From: Neltuma alba
Lineage: Eukaryota > Streptophyta > Magnoliopsida > Fabales > Fabaceae
Reading direction: 5' to 3'
Length of the DNA: 64,000 bases
NCBI RefSeq assembly: GCF_004799145.2
Contig: NW_021634723.1
Location: 1-64,000 of the forward strand
Shown: one piece after another, positions 24,431 through 36,847 of the stretch
Numbering within the stretch: the first letter of the stretch is position 1
How the letters are laid out: each line of letters opens with the position of its first letter
Made by a program: the position numbers and the translations under genes
Notes under the pieces: generated by a model
Database searches by the model: none
What the model saw: only the letters and a program-made list of their open reading frames with translations
What the model was told of the DNA's origin: nothing

Positions 24431-24436
24431 CACGTG
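24431..24436. promoter_or_regulatory. G-box CACGTG upstream of MACPF gene
   Basis: CACACGTGTCC at 24429-24439 contains a G-box/ABRE-type core, a site for bZIP and bHLH factors. It lies about 0.9 kb before the start codon but within tens of bases of the likely transcription start, as CT-rich leader-like sequence begins near 24480. Confidence 0.45.
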
Positions 24437-25327
24437 TCCACGAAATCTACATTTTGGTCAAACCCAAACCGAATTTACTTCATCCTCACTCCCTCCTCGT
24501 GCTTCTTTTTAACTCACGTCCCTTTCTCTCTCTCTCTCTTCATTATAGGGTTCCCTTTTCCTCTCGCTTCCTCCATTTCTCTATCTGTGGTCCTGGCCTT
24601 TTTCCTCGAAGACTTCAACTTTTCTTCGCGGAAGTTCCAATAATCGTCTGCCTTGTTAGGGTTTCGGAACCGTTGTTACTAATCGCGCATTGCTGGCCTT
24701 GATTGCCAATTCTTGAGTTCCGCAATTGGCTGTCTGCCTCATTTGGGAGGGGTTTCGCTTCTATTCTTAAAGTGGCGGAGGAGTTACTGCGAACAGTGAT
24801 GAGCTTTCATGCCTCTTAACTATTAAGTACTGATTTTTCTTTAGATTTTTCTAGTTTTATGAAGGGGTGAGTAAGAATGTGTTTTTATTGATGTGCATGC
24901 TGGCCCGTGTGTGCGTTGCGGGCTTGGGGTGGGGCTGGATATGTATGAATGTATCCAAGCTTATTCATTTCGTGGGGCACTTAATCGGTGGAATGTGTGT
25001 GATGTTTTATTTTTTTGCCCTTCCGGTTTTTAATTTAATCATAAAGGGTGAAATCTTTTCCCGTTCTTCATTGGCTTGAGCTGAAGATTTTTCGTTATTT
25101 TCATTAGTAAGTGGGTAGGCAGATATAGATCGCTGTAACAGTTTGAACTATCGTTCCGTCTATTGTTAAGGTTGCATACCCATGTATTATCCTAGTTTCA
25201 AGTATATGCATTATTTGCTTGACGTAGGAGGTGACTTGATATTAATTTTGTGTTAATTATGCTAATGCAGGAGTTTGCTGGGTTTCTGACTTTGTTTTGG
25301 TTAGCTTGGGGAGTAATGTGCTGAGTT

Positions 25328-28300
25328 ATGGAGCTCAAGGCTTCAGCGCGAAAAGCCGCTGAGACTGCAATTGGATCCATTGGGCGTGGATATGACATCT
25401 GCAATGATCTGAGACTTAAGTACTGCAAAGGAGAACCCATAAATTCTCGATTAATTGAGATAGATGAAGGCGATGGAAGAGAGGTGGTTCTACCTGATGG
25501 GATATCTATTCCAAATGTTTCAAAATCGATAAAATGTGATAAAGGGGAACGAACTAGGTTCAGGTCTGATGTTCTTTCTTTTCAGCAGGTAATTTTAATT
25601 GCATATCTCTATGTGTGCATTTGTTGTTATTATTTTACTTTTAAAGGAGGATCTATGTGTGGGCCACGAAAAATGAAATGTTTTTTTGGTAATTGATTAG
25701 AAACTGTGTGGAGTCTCATGCAATACTACAGACATCTGTTTCGATTTCCTGGCAATACTTTGTTCTTAAATATGATAACTTAATGAGCTACAATTCAAAA
25801 ATAGTTTTAGTTCTTAAAATAACCAGAAATCCATAAATTTAGCCTTCCATAACTAAGAGGCTATATTCCAAGCTAGCCATTGATATGATGCATTACTTTA
25901 AATACATGCCACATGGACAGACTTAAAACAGAGTTGTGTTGCACAAGATACGGTAATAGGGTACAACTTGTTCCACATTCTATAGGTCTACACATGTTTT
26001 CCCCTTCTCACTGGCTATCTGTTTCTTTTAAATGTTTTCAGATGTCCGAGCAGTTCAATCAGGAATTATCTTTGACGGGTAAAATTCCCTCAGGCCACTT
26101 CAATGCCATGTTTGAGTTCTCTGGAAGTTGGCAGAAAGATGCAGCCTATACCAAGACCCTTGCTTTTGATGGGGTGTTTATTACTCTTTACACTGTTGCA
26201 TTAGAGAAATCTCAGATGGTACTCCGTGATAGTGTCAAAAATGCTGTACCATCATCATGGGACCCGCCTGCATTAGCAAGGTAAATGCTGGTCTTTGTAA
26301 ATGTTCTTACCAAATGGTGAAGCAATAATCAAATTTTGTGTCAAATGAACTAGTATTACTGGTCCTAAACTAGACGGTGGAATCATGGATTTCTTGAAAT
26401 GTTGTAGATTATTAGCCATTTGAACTTCTGTGGCACTTTGGTTCTTAATATGTAAAGTTTTGTTATTGAAAAGATGGTAATGATAACTTCATGTGGGTTA
26501 AATGGTTTGCAATTTCTTTCTGTAGTGTTTGCCTCTTTATTTTATCATGTTTTAAATCCTCGACCTACAGTTATAAGGGTTTGCTACCATTCCTATATTA
26601 AAACTTATGTCTCTTTCCCAAAAAGGGGGAAAAAAAAAAAAAGCTCCCGCTTCAGGACTCACATGTCTATGATTTGTATGTAGTATTTCTCCGATAGATT
26701 ATTTATTGTTATCACAGGGGTATAAAATGCCTATCATAACTCTAATATGTTAGCTTGAAAACATAATTTCCCCTATTGGCCCTGATTTGTTTCACATGTG
26801 GTTGCAGCTGATTGACCGCATTCTTGCTTTGATGAAAACCAACTTAATTGAGTGAATTTTTTTTTTCCTTCTTTATGTTCTGCCAAAATTTTCTTGCCTA
26901 ACATCTTGGTATATAAAATATTATAGTTGGTACCTCTTAGTAATAACTATTAAACATACTGCCAAATTGTCATGATTTAAAATCCTGGTTTACATTGATC
27001 TATTCATTATCTTTGGTTGCCTTGCTTGACTTTCATTTAGATTGCAAATAGAAAACTTGATTGATGGTCGCTATAAGATCATCATAATTCGTATGGATAT
27101 GTAGCCCCCTACGTTTCTACTTTATTGTTTCTGAAATAATTCATCTTGTTGGCACCAGCTGGATGGCACATACAAATTTTTTTTCTTTCCTAAAGTTGTG
27201 TCAATAGGCTTGGTTGGACTGATGCTGGTCATATTTTTCAAACTGTAACTTTATCGCAGAGTTGAGACTATAGTAAATATTGCTATTTATTGTAATTTCA
27301 GGTTTATTGAGACCTTTGGAACACATATTATTGTTGGTTTGAAGATGGGTGGAAAGGATGTGATTTATTTAAAGCAGCAGCATTCATCAACTCTTCAACC
27401 TGGTGATGTTCAGAAAAAATTGAAGGAGATAGCTGATAGGAGATTTTTAGATGCCAATGGACAATACAACATTGCTTCTGATCAAGTTTACCCGAATGAC
27501 AAGGTTTATAGAAGGCATCTGTTTGCCTCTCCTCAATATGATTCATTTTTAATCGGAATATTGAAATCACTCTGTGCACCTTTTTTCTTTATCTTTTTTC
27601 CCCTCAATTTTGTTTCTTCTTGTTGCTTCTATTACATTCAAAATTAGGCATGAACATGATATCTAAGCTCTTAAAAAAGTGTTGGAAGAAGAAAGCTGCA
27701 TAGCAATGAATTCAATATTCTATCACAGATAACTCAATCCTATATGCCTTGCTTTATTTCCTTTGAAACAAATAAAATCTCATTTTTCACGATGTATTTT
27801 TAATGGAAAGAAAATAAAAGCAGTAACGTTGCAATGTGCTCTGCTTTCCCATTTCTATCTGTGGCCTTCAGAGTTCTAGGAGTTCAAATGTGTTAGAGGC
27901 TTCCACCTATTATGGGATCATTAGGAATGGACTTTTTAATGGAACTACCCTTTTTGTTATGGTAACTCGTGTTGATTTTTAATGGACTTTTGCTTCCCTC
28001 CAGTTTGGGATCAAGGAGCTGAGGTTTGCTAATATTAGTCCATCAAGTTCATATTCTCATAAGGAGGTAAGCCTTAGAGAATTAGCCTTGAAATTCTTTC
28101 CTTGTGTTATGCCTAAGTTAGCACGTTGTTGCAGGATATTTTAAGCATCTACAAGAGGAGGGGTGGAGAAAATGACAGAAACTCATCCCATAATAAGTGG
28201 TTACAGACTGTTCAGTCGGAACCTGATGTAATCTCAATGTCTTTCATACCTATCACGTCTCTCCTTAACGGAGTGCCTGGGAGTGGATTCTTGAGCCATG

Positions 28301-30142
28301 CCATAAATCTTTATCTACGATGTGAGCAACATGGTTTCTTGCATTTTCAGAGTCAACTTTGTCCATGTTATTTGAACAATTATCGCATGCTATTGAGAAA
28401 CTTGAGTATGATGCCCTGGACATCCAATCTTCTACCATTGTTGCCTACACTATTGCTGGAGGGAGAACTTGAAGAGATCATATAGCTTATCCCCTGCCTG
28501 TAATTGTGAAATGCTAAAAAGTACTCTTGTCACCAACAAGTTGACAATTGCAGCTAGGTTTTTCTGGCATTATATTCAGCTCTTCCTTTTGCCCATGAAT
28601 TGTTCCTGTTGCTTGAACTGATGTGCTTGTGATCTTTATCTCTAGAGTTTAAACTTTCTAGCCTGGAACGTTCATGCGTATGTTATTATATAAATTTTTG
28701 ACTGATTGAAATCATTTCACATTCAGTGTTGGTATTTAATATCAACCTAGTATAAAAGAATTAAAAGGCCTCATGACTTCACATTCATTGTCATTATTTT
28801 AGATAAACCACCAATTGAGGAGCTCCACCAGTTCTTGGAATTCCAGCTGCCAAGGCAATGGGCACCTGTATTTAGCGACCTTCCTCTTGGTCCACAGCGG
28901 AAACAACAGAGTTCTGCATCTTTGCAGTTTAGTTTAATGGGGCCCAAGCTTTATGTAAACACCACACAGGTAAATGTTCTTGATTCGAGGTGTTTGTTGG
29001 CTGTGCTTTGGATTATGAGAAATTATGTTCACGTGTCTGCTGGATTTATTATTTTTGTTTGGTTGGTGTGGATAGAAGGTTTGTGTTAAATTGTGCATGA
29101 ATGCTGGTCCTCGAAGAACTTGTGCAGTTTCTCTTGAAGATGCATCTTTCCAATATATACTAAATTAAATGTATTCTGCTGGTAAAGTTGATTTGCTCAC
29201 CGTTTTTTAGGGTTGGATGTCATGAAGTTTCTGGTCATATGTTGTTTTGTTGTTTTAACTGAATATTGGAGCTGATTGGGCTGCATTTTTAATTCATATT
29301 TAATTGGTCCATCATAGATTACTTTTTTTTTTCCCTGGGGAAAAGCACCATAGATGAGTTTTCTGAATGCTACAATAACTCAAATGAGTTTAAATATATC
29401 TACTTTGCAGTATTTATGCTAAAACCAGCATACTTGTTTGTTTTGTTAATAGGTTGATGTTGGTAAGAGGCCAGTGACTGGTCTCCGTCTATATCTTGAA
29501 GGTAAAAGGAGCAACCGCTTAGCCATCCACATGCAGCATCTTTCATCTCTTCCAAAAATATTTCAGCTTGAAGATGATCCAAATGGCAACTTTAGACGGG
29601 AGCACTATGAGCGAAAATTCTATGAGAAAGTTCAATGGAAGAATTTCTCTCATGTGTGCACTGCTCCTGTGGAATCTGAGGAGGATCTTTCAGTTGTCAC
29701 TGGAGCACAATTACAAGTAGAGAATTATGGCATAAAAAATGTTCTCTTTCTAAGACTCAAATTTTCCACCGTGTCAGGAGTTGCCTTAGTAAAGCATCCT
29801 GAGTGGGATGGATCTCCAGGGCTGGGAGCCAAGTCAGGGCTCATATCTACACTGATCAGCCAACACTTCACAGCAACATTTCAGAGGCCACCTCCACGGC
29901 CTGCAGATGTTAATATAAACTCTGCTGTTTACCCAGGTGGCCCTCCTGTTCCTGTTCAAGCCCCCAAACTTCTAAAGTTTGTTGACACCACCGAGATGAC
30001 CCGAGGACCACAAGAGACTCCTGGCTACTGGGTTGTCTCTGGAGCAAGACTTGCTGTAGAGAAGGGCAAGATCTCTCTGCGAGTTAAGTATTCATTGTTG
30101 ACTCTAATACCAGATGAAGAGATTGATGAGGATGAGGATTAG
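25328..30142 (+). CDS. MACPF-domain protein (CAD1/NSL1 family)
   Basis: Plant membrane-attack-complex/perforin domain protein. Arabidopsis relatives CAD1 and NSL1 restrain salicylate-linked cell death; this one most resembles the third, less studied member At4g24290. Seven coding exons: 25328-25588, 26042-26280, 27302-27503, 28004-28066, 28135-28321, 28803-28969 and 29453-30142, joining to 602 residues, the usual family length. The MACPF signature FGTHIIVGLKMGGKD is at about residues 170-184, and the C-terminal half carries the highly conserved SMSFIPITSLLNGVPGSGFL and ADVNINSAVYPGGPPVP. There is no signal peptide or membrane segment, as in relatives. The 5' UTR probably contains an intron ending at about 25269 (acceptor taatgcag). 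The acidic end PDEEIDEDED is followed by TAG. Expression context: G-box upstream. Confidence 0.95.
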
Positions 30143-31212
30143 ATGATACTACTTTCTGGTATATACTTTGGTAGAATGCTAAAAATGATGCTGGGCCGGA
30201 GGAAGGTTTGGGTGGGGGGGCATATTTGTGAGAAAATTCATGCCGGTATAAAGAGGGAAGCTCTGGTACAGAGATGAAGGAACAATGAAGAAAGAGAGGG
30301 GGTGGTGGAAATTTTTTTTTTTTTGGGTAAGATGGTGGGAATATAGTTGATGGTAGTAGTTGTGGGTTTAAATGTCTTGGCTACCCTTTGAATGTTCCTG
30401 CAACTTCTTCCCTCTTCCTCCTGGGGTTATGCTTCTAATGTAAAGTCAAAACATTTACGGTGTCGCAGGATGACTTGTTAGAAGCTGCTATCTTGGTTGG
30501 TGGGTGCTTCTGTTAATTTGGCTTGTTTGATGTCCAGGTTGGGTGACACGATTTATCTGCCAAAAATCATGTAAACTGATACGGCAACATTCAAAATGCA
30601 GGGAGAAACAGTGGAAAATTTTCAAGTATATATAATACATAACTATGTTGTCTTGGAAATATCTATTGCAAGGAGCTGGTAAAAATTTGTTATAGTAGAT
30701 TTATGGGTGGATCTAATTTAACGAGTGTTCGTTGAGTCGTATATTTTGTTGTGAGTTGAGTAAATGAAAACCAGTTAAAGTGAGCGGCTTAACTCGCTTG
30801 AGCGTATGACCCAAAGGGTAACCAAAAAAAAATCATTTAATTGAGTTTTTATTAGCAGTGTGTGATTCTTGCTGATTTTTCATGTGAGATTATGAGATTT
30901 GATTATTCTATGGACTATTTATAGATTTTTGTTCATGAAAACAATTCCTGATGGTGCCTGAAGAAGAACGAGGGACCTGATCATCAGCCTGTGTAGAACT
31001 TCCTGGAGGATGATCCTTAAAAATTAGGGTCGTCCATGATATTTGGGATCTATTTTTTTAAAAAAATTTAAAATTTAATTTGGTCCAGGTCAAGTTACTT
31101 ATGTTAAGTTTTTCATTTAGTTTCACGTGTGTTTATAGTTAAATATTATTAAATGTTAATATTTTGGTAATAGGACACATGGTCATGTAAATGTTTTTCA
31201 TAATTTAATTAA
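30143..31212. other. 3' flank of MACPF gene up to the MULE
   Basis: 3' UTR sequence with long G and T runs (30200-30330), then AT-rich DNA up to the left inverted repeat of the Mutator-like element. No gene recognised. Confidence 0.5.
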
Positions 31213-31336
31213 GGGTAAAGGCTATTTTTGCCCCGGAAGTTTCTACAAAGGAGCTCTGGCTGCCAGGAAGTTTTTTTAAGTGCAATGTAGCCTTGAAAGT
31301 TACAAAAAGGTAGCAATGTGGACCTATTTAGACGGA
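31213..31336 (+). repeat. MULE left terminal inverted repeat
   Basis: Pairs with 36723-36847 on the opposite strand; similarity stops after TTTAGACGGA. Such long arms usually contain the promoters of MULE genes. Confidence 0.9.
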
Positions 31337-31556
31337 GACGTCATAGTCGTTCGCCACGTAGGAATTTTTGCCACGCAAGGTCAGAAATATGGTCCATAGT
31401 GGAATAATGGTCCATGTCATAAATGGCAGAGGAAATGTTTTAAGCCCCCTCGGAGTTGCACTGTATCCGTTAGGGCGAGTTTAAAATTCCCGTAGGCCAG
31501 TGGAGGAAATTGATGGAGGGTGTTAATGTGGTAAGGCACAGCATAGAAGACAGGAA

Positions 31557-32071
31557 ATGGGAGATTCTTCTACATCATCGGTGAGTGGAGGGAGGCGTAG
31601 GGTTGCATTTTTGAGAGGACGAAGTCGAGATACTAAGAACAATAGACAAGCAAGGACTTGTCATTGCGGCATGGTGGCTCCTCTTCGGACATCGTGGACA
31701 GAGATGAACCCAGGCAGGAGGTTCTATGGGTGTCCAAATTATCAGCAAGTTTGCTTTTGTTGTTGTTGATGCTATGTTATAAGTTGTGTAAAAGTGATAT
31801 ATAATGTGCTGTTTACAATGAACAGGGAGGGGGCTGTGGATATTTTCACTGGCATGATGAGGAGATGGGAGAAAGGGCGACGAAGGTGATAAATGAGCTC
31901 ATTGGGCATGTGGAAAGGCTTTATGAGAAAAATGGGAGATAAAGGAACGGAGATAATGAGACGAAAGCAATAGTTTGTGAGATGAAGAGAAATGAAAGGA
32001 GGCTGAAGGTTGTGATAGGTGCATTGGTGGCAACTTGGGTCTTCTTTATTATTAGCCATATATATAATTAA
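31557..32071 (+). pseudogene. GRF zinc-finger protein with C-terminal membrane segment, one in-frame stop
   Basis: Passenger gene inside the MULE. Exon 1 (31557-31748, ATG start) encodes a basic leader and CHCGMVAPLRTSWTEMNPGR then RFYGCPNYQQ. Exon 2 from 31826 continues in phase with GGGCGYFHWHDEE, completing the GRF-type zinc finger (CxC...C...C) that in other proteins binds single-stranded nucleic acid. The frame meets TAA at 31940-31942, but past it stays open in the same frame to 32071: a lysine/arginine-rich helix (KAIVCEMKRNERRLKV) and a hydrophobic end VIGALVATWVFFIISHIY. Zinc finger, coiled helix and tail anchor form a familiar plant architecture, so the stop looks like a single nonsense mutation. 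The read-through product would be about 145 residues. If the stop is real, a 102-residue protein lacking the membrane tail is made. Confidence 0.75.
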
Positions 32072-32815
32072 ATGGTGGTGTGGGCGAGTTGAAGTTTTTT
32101 GTAATAGGAAAGTATTGTATGAAATGTTATTTGAATTAGTTGGAAATAGAAAAGTTCCGTATGATCCTTTTGGTGAATCAGTTATTGCTATGTTGCTGAA
32201 CATTTGTGATATTTGTGATAGTAACAGGGGAAGGGGAAAATGACAGACCGATAACATTATATTGGTATCTGTGGTAAATAACAACTGGTACCTAATTAGA
32301 TGCACAACTGAGAACAATAAATTGCCAAACATTGGCACACCATGGTGGTCGATGAAGTGGCCAAATAATAAATGAAAAAAGATGCATGATAATTGATAGT
32401 AATAGAACATTACATAAGTCGTCTTGGTTACAAAACATGAAATGGTAGTTAAGTCTGGAAATGACCCATACATTACAATCCACTTCAACATTAAATATCC
32501 AAACAAAACGAGCTACACATAAAAAAGATTGTCCTTTTGGGATAAGAGTCTGTATGAATACAGTTACAAAACCTTATTGCCTTATAAACCACTCTTTGAC
32601 AGTAAACATCAAGGCATCTAATGTCGTCCTCTTCTAGCTGTTGCCTTCTTTTTTCTACTTAAGGCAATGAGGTTAGTGTCCTTCGTGGATACGAGTGTGG
32701 AAGTTGTGATGGTTGGTTGTCCTTGCCATATGAGACCTGGAGGAGTGAAAGGCATATGAGAAGGAGTTGATGTAGTTCCTCCATCCCCTTTATATTGAAT
32801 TTTGCGAGACCTCTC

Positions 32816-35800
32816 CTATGTTGAAGTTTGACTCCTGGTGGTCCTGCGTATTTCCCTTTCGTTGGGTACAGGGAAGCGAGTCTCAACGTCTGCATGTTGC
32901 TCCATATACTCAGCAGCTGTGCCCTCATTAATGACAATCTCAGAAGGCATCCCGGGCTAACAACAATGCATTTGAAAACATTTAAAAATGAAGTTATAAC
33001 TTGTGTAATTAAAGTGTCTAAGCATACAAGTATTACCCACATTGTACACTGTCCTTCCACTGTCCAAGTCAACTCTAAGTCCCATTCCACTCTCTGTCCT
33101 ATTCTTATAAAATGCCCTTTCCCCACGTGGTCTTGAAGTAGCTTGAGACTCTTGAGTAGGAGCTTCACTCTGACTACTCCTCAACCTTTTTGGTCTTGGT
33201 GTTTTGAGACTAGATTGTGGTTTCTGTTATAATAAATATCAATGCAAAAAGTGTTAGATGGTTATGATAAAGTAATTAGCTAAAGAGTATTGTACTTACA
33301 TCTGGACAAGTTACTCTATTATGGCCTTCTTTTTGACAAATGGTGCATTTGGCAGTAGATCCTCTCTTGCTCAATTTGTCAGGTGTAGGCAAAGGCAAAT
33401 CTGGATTTTGCTGAGCACTTTGCTGTGCAGGTTGTCCTGGATTGTCGATTTTTCTTCTTCTTGCAGACTCTTCTGTCCTTATCCTCTTCTTTCTTAGTCT
33501 TCCTGGCATGTTGGACACTAGAGGTGGTTCCAACGACTGGAACCTATGAATACCCCAAAATGCCTTGCCCCTCACTGGTTGAAATTTTGTCCTATAACTA
33601 GCCAAATATGCATCCTTGTGATAGTATCATGAAATCAGAATTATTGGGTCCAATTTTGGATGATACAGTGCACAAAAGAGCATGCTAACAAGGGATACTA
33701 GTCAAGTCCCATGCTCTACACGTGCATTGTTTCCTATTGATGAACACAGTATGCCTATTGTCACCCTCATTTACCTCGTACCCATCATCACCATTAAAGG
33801 CAACCCTACAATGCACGGACAAGTTCCTATTCTCCTCAAACAAAGTAATAGACTTAGGGCTAAAATTTGCCTTCCACTTTTCTGCTAGCCTCTCAGACTC
33901 AGCCCACTTAGACATCATCTTTATCCAAATCCCATCTATCATCCTAATTATAGGCAAGTATACATTAAGACTCTCACTGCAATTGTTATCAACAATCCAG
34001 GACAAGCACCGAGTACTAAAAAATGCTCTTACCCACGTAGGAGGAGGGTAACTCATAACTGCCTGCGCTGCTTCTTTGCTCAAAGCTCCTAGTGCTCTCA
34101 AATTGTCATCAAATTGCTCCTCAAACGTGCTCCATGCGCATGCAAAGAAAGTTTTCTTCAACTGACCACCACGCCATCTCTTGCTCCAATTAGCATAAAT
34201 GTGTCTTACACACAATCTATGCTCAGCTTCTGGTAATACATCCGACAAAGCTAAATGCAACCCCTACACCATTAGAAGACAATTTATGTTTTATATCATA
34301 ATTGCAACAGTTGTATGCAAATGACAAATGTGATAAGAAAAAACCTTTTGCATATCAGACATATGGTCACACGCTCCCCATTGTTTAGATCCAATGACTT
34401 TTGTAACCACTGGAAAAACCATTTCCAATTTACAGTGTTTTCCTTCTGGGTGATTCCAAATGCTATGGGATACAAGCTATCAATAGCATCTAAGCCAGTC
34501 GCTATTAGTATTATACCATTGGCATTTCCCTTCAAAAAGGTCCCATCAACTTCTATAATTGGCCTACACCCTACCTTCCATCCAGTCTTAGCAGCATTAA
34601 CAAACAAGACACCACGTCAGAATCTAATTACCACCATAGATTTAACAAAATTAAAAAGTCACCAACATAAAATTTAAAAAAAAAAAAAAAGTTACCTTTG
34701 AAGCATTAAAGCATATGTAGAGTCTACTGAACACCCTTTTTCCATTGTCTAATGCGTCTTTACTCAGTTCAAGAGAGACATCCGACCCAGGATTGGATGT
34801 TTTGAGCTCATGACAATAAGCTTGCAGGTTGTTGAACTCATCAATATAGCTTCCCTCCATCTGCCTCATAATTATTTTCTTTGCCTGTTTGCATTTATAA
34901 ATGCTTACATGAAGCTTCAACTCATGCTCCATGTCTTTCTTCATGTCAGCAATCTTGTACTGTGGCCTCTCTTGGATCTTCCTCTTGAAATAGTTTGCCA
35001 TCCACTTCACTGAAGCCCTAGGGTTCTTGAAAACCCTACCACATTTGTGTTCTAGGCAAAGGGTCCTCACTACTAGCCCTAGATTTGTCCCATCTTTTGA
35101 TGCATATAGCACAAATGGACACCCATCCTCGCATAAAGCCTTTACCCTAAGCGGCTCACTTTTAGCTAGTCTCAACTTCACTCCAAGCTTAATGGCATAG
35201 TTATTTATTGCTCCTACCAACTCAGCTTTGTTTGCATATGTATTTCCAAGCATGAAAAATGGCCTATCTTCAGACCCAGTTGCTTCTTCATGGGCTCTCA
35301 CTTCTACGAAAGGCCCATTAGTATCACTTGGGCCCACTTTATTAAACAAGTCCTCATCCTCAGAATCTTCATCATCATCATCTATGAGCAACTCATCATC
35401 TCTTGGGAAAAAATCTTCATCTTCACTATCATCCTCTTCAGTCTTATCACCTTCACTATCACCGTCTTCACTATCATCCTCTTCACTCTTATCACCCTTA
35501 CTATCATCCTTTTCAGCTTCGTTATCACCCTCACTTATATCTTCCAACCCATCATTTTCTCCATTATCATGACATATTTGACTAACATCACACATATTGG
35601 GGTTACTACAAGGTTGCTCATGACTCTTTCCCTTTAACAAATCCCCAGTTCCTTCGTCTACTTCCTTCTGCTTCTCAATTCCTGACTCCACACCTTTACT
35701 CACCACTTCAACCCATTCATTTTGTCCATTGTCGTGACAGATTTCAATCCTATCATATATATCGGTGTTATTAGATGCGTTATGACCCCACTTTCCCTCA

Positions 35801-36243
35801 ACCACATCCCCATATTGCTCTTGTATTTCCTTCCGTCTCTCAATCAATTCGGCTTTCAAGGTCTCTAAGAAGCATATTTTTTTATTCCAATCCATCTCAT
35901 CCCCATTATCGGCATCATCCCCATCATCAGTGTGCCCACTTTCACCACCATCGTCTTCCTCAACACACTTTCCTTTCCCCTTATCTAGTTGGATTTCACC
36001 TTCCCTGTTGCCACCCTCTGTACACTTTTCTCTCGTCAACCCAGATGCTAAGATAGAAGCTGCAATCCAATCATGCCCCTCGCGTAGACGCTCTTTTGTC
36101 TCTCTCCACTCTTTCTTCCTGTTATTAAACTCACAGAACAAACTACCCAGATAACACCAATATTCGACACCAGATTTGGGACCAACATTGGCACCACCAT
36201 CGGGACCACCCTTGGGACCACCATTCTCATTATCCGACACCAT
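32816..36243 (-). pseudogene. MULE transposase (MuDR class), decayed
   Basis: Minus strand. Exon 1 36243-34696 (516 codons) has a glycine-rich start, a very acidic region at about residues 230-300 (EEDDSEDGDSEGDKTEEDD) and a DNA-binding domain with CEDGCPFVLYAS...CLEHKCGRVFKN. Exon 2 34586-34345 holds the first catalytic aspartate (IIEVDGTFLKG) and ITQKENTVNWKWFF. Exon 3 starts at 34263 (GLHLALSDVLPEAEHRLCVRH) and runs into the SWIM zinc finger CTCRAWDLTSIPC. Later exons add a CCHC knuckle (CTICQKEGHNRVTC, about 33300) and a C-terminal exon 32956-32816. Damage: a lost base near 34360, TAG at 33685-33687 and TGA at 33627-33629 in or after SWIM, plus an extra T between. It is therefore probably inactive. 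Confidence 0.88.
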
Positions 36244-36722
36244 CACCACCTTAAACTTAAGATTAATTACCAGAAAACTACTAATTAACAAACAATGTAA
36301 TGAACATAAAACAAAGGACTAATATGAACTTTCACCATCCGGATAAAAAAAGCTTCCAATCACACTTTTTTCATACCAACACTGAAATAGATTCCATTCT
36401 TACCTGTCTCTGAAAGAATCTCTACGCTCGTCTCCTCCTTTCCTTACCCTAACACCACTGAGACTTGTAGCCCTCTGATTTCACTCACACTTTAGACTTC
36501 GTCCAACCCTAGCACAGCAATTCCTTCTCCCTCGACAGCTAAAACTTCCAGACTCCTTTCGTCTTCCTCCCTTGAATTTTTGTCGTTTTTCCTTCTTCGT
36601 TTTTCACTACATTTTACACGTGTCGATCTTGCCTCCATATTTCCCATCCAACTAAATGCCACGTCGTTCGCAGGGATGGTCCTTCAGGCTACACGGTGTC
36701 ACTTAACATAAAACATTAAGTT

Positions 36723-36847
36723 TCCGTCTAAATAGGTCCACATTGCTACCTTTTTGTAACTTCCAGGGCTACATTGCACTTAAAAAAACTTCCTAGCAGC
36801 CAGAGCTCCTTTGTGGAAACTTTCAGGGCAAAAATGACCTTTATCCC
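36723..36847 (-). repeat. MULE right terminal inverted repeat
   Basis: Inverted partner of 31213-31336. It lies about 480 bp upstream of the transposase start codon at 36243. Confidence 0.9.

Larger units (their letters stand above)
22271..24480. other. Intergenic DNA upstream of the MACPF gene
   Basis: Contains three mobile elements listed separately (22960, 23193, 23654). The remainder is AT-rich. The last 80 bases approach the MACPF promoter, with a G-box at 24431. Confidence 0.5.
31213..36847. mobile_element. Mutator-like element (MULE) with two genes
   Basis: 5.6 kb DNA transposon. The left inverted repeat 31213-31336 and right 36723-36847 match over about 124 bp, both reading AGTTTTTTTAAGTGCAATGT and GGTAGCAATGTGGACCTATT inward, with about 90% identity by eye. 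The ends GGGTAAAGG and GGGATAAAGG differ by a small indel. Flanking 9-mers (TTTAATTAA left, TATATATTG right) are not identical, so the target duplication has decayed or the boundary is off. Inside are a transposase gene on the minus strand and a GRF zinc-finger gene on the plus strand, arranged tail to tail. Confidence 0.93.

Noticed and set aside
31772..32506. 244-residue minus-strand frame in the MULE
   Set aside because: It overlaps the GRF gene antisense and has no methionine-led domain or family resemblance; likely a shadow.
35228..35637. Plus-strand serine-rich and histidine-rich open frames
   Set aside because: They are the antisense of the acidic GAT/GAA-rich region of the MULE transposase, which removes stops on the opposite strand.
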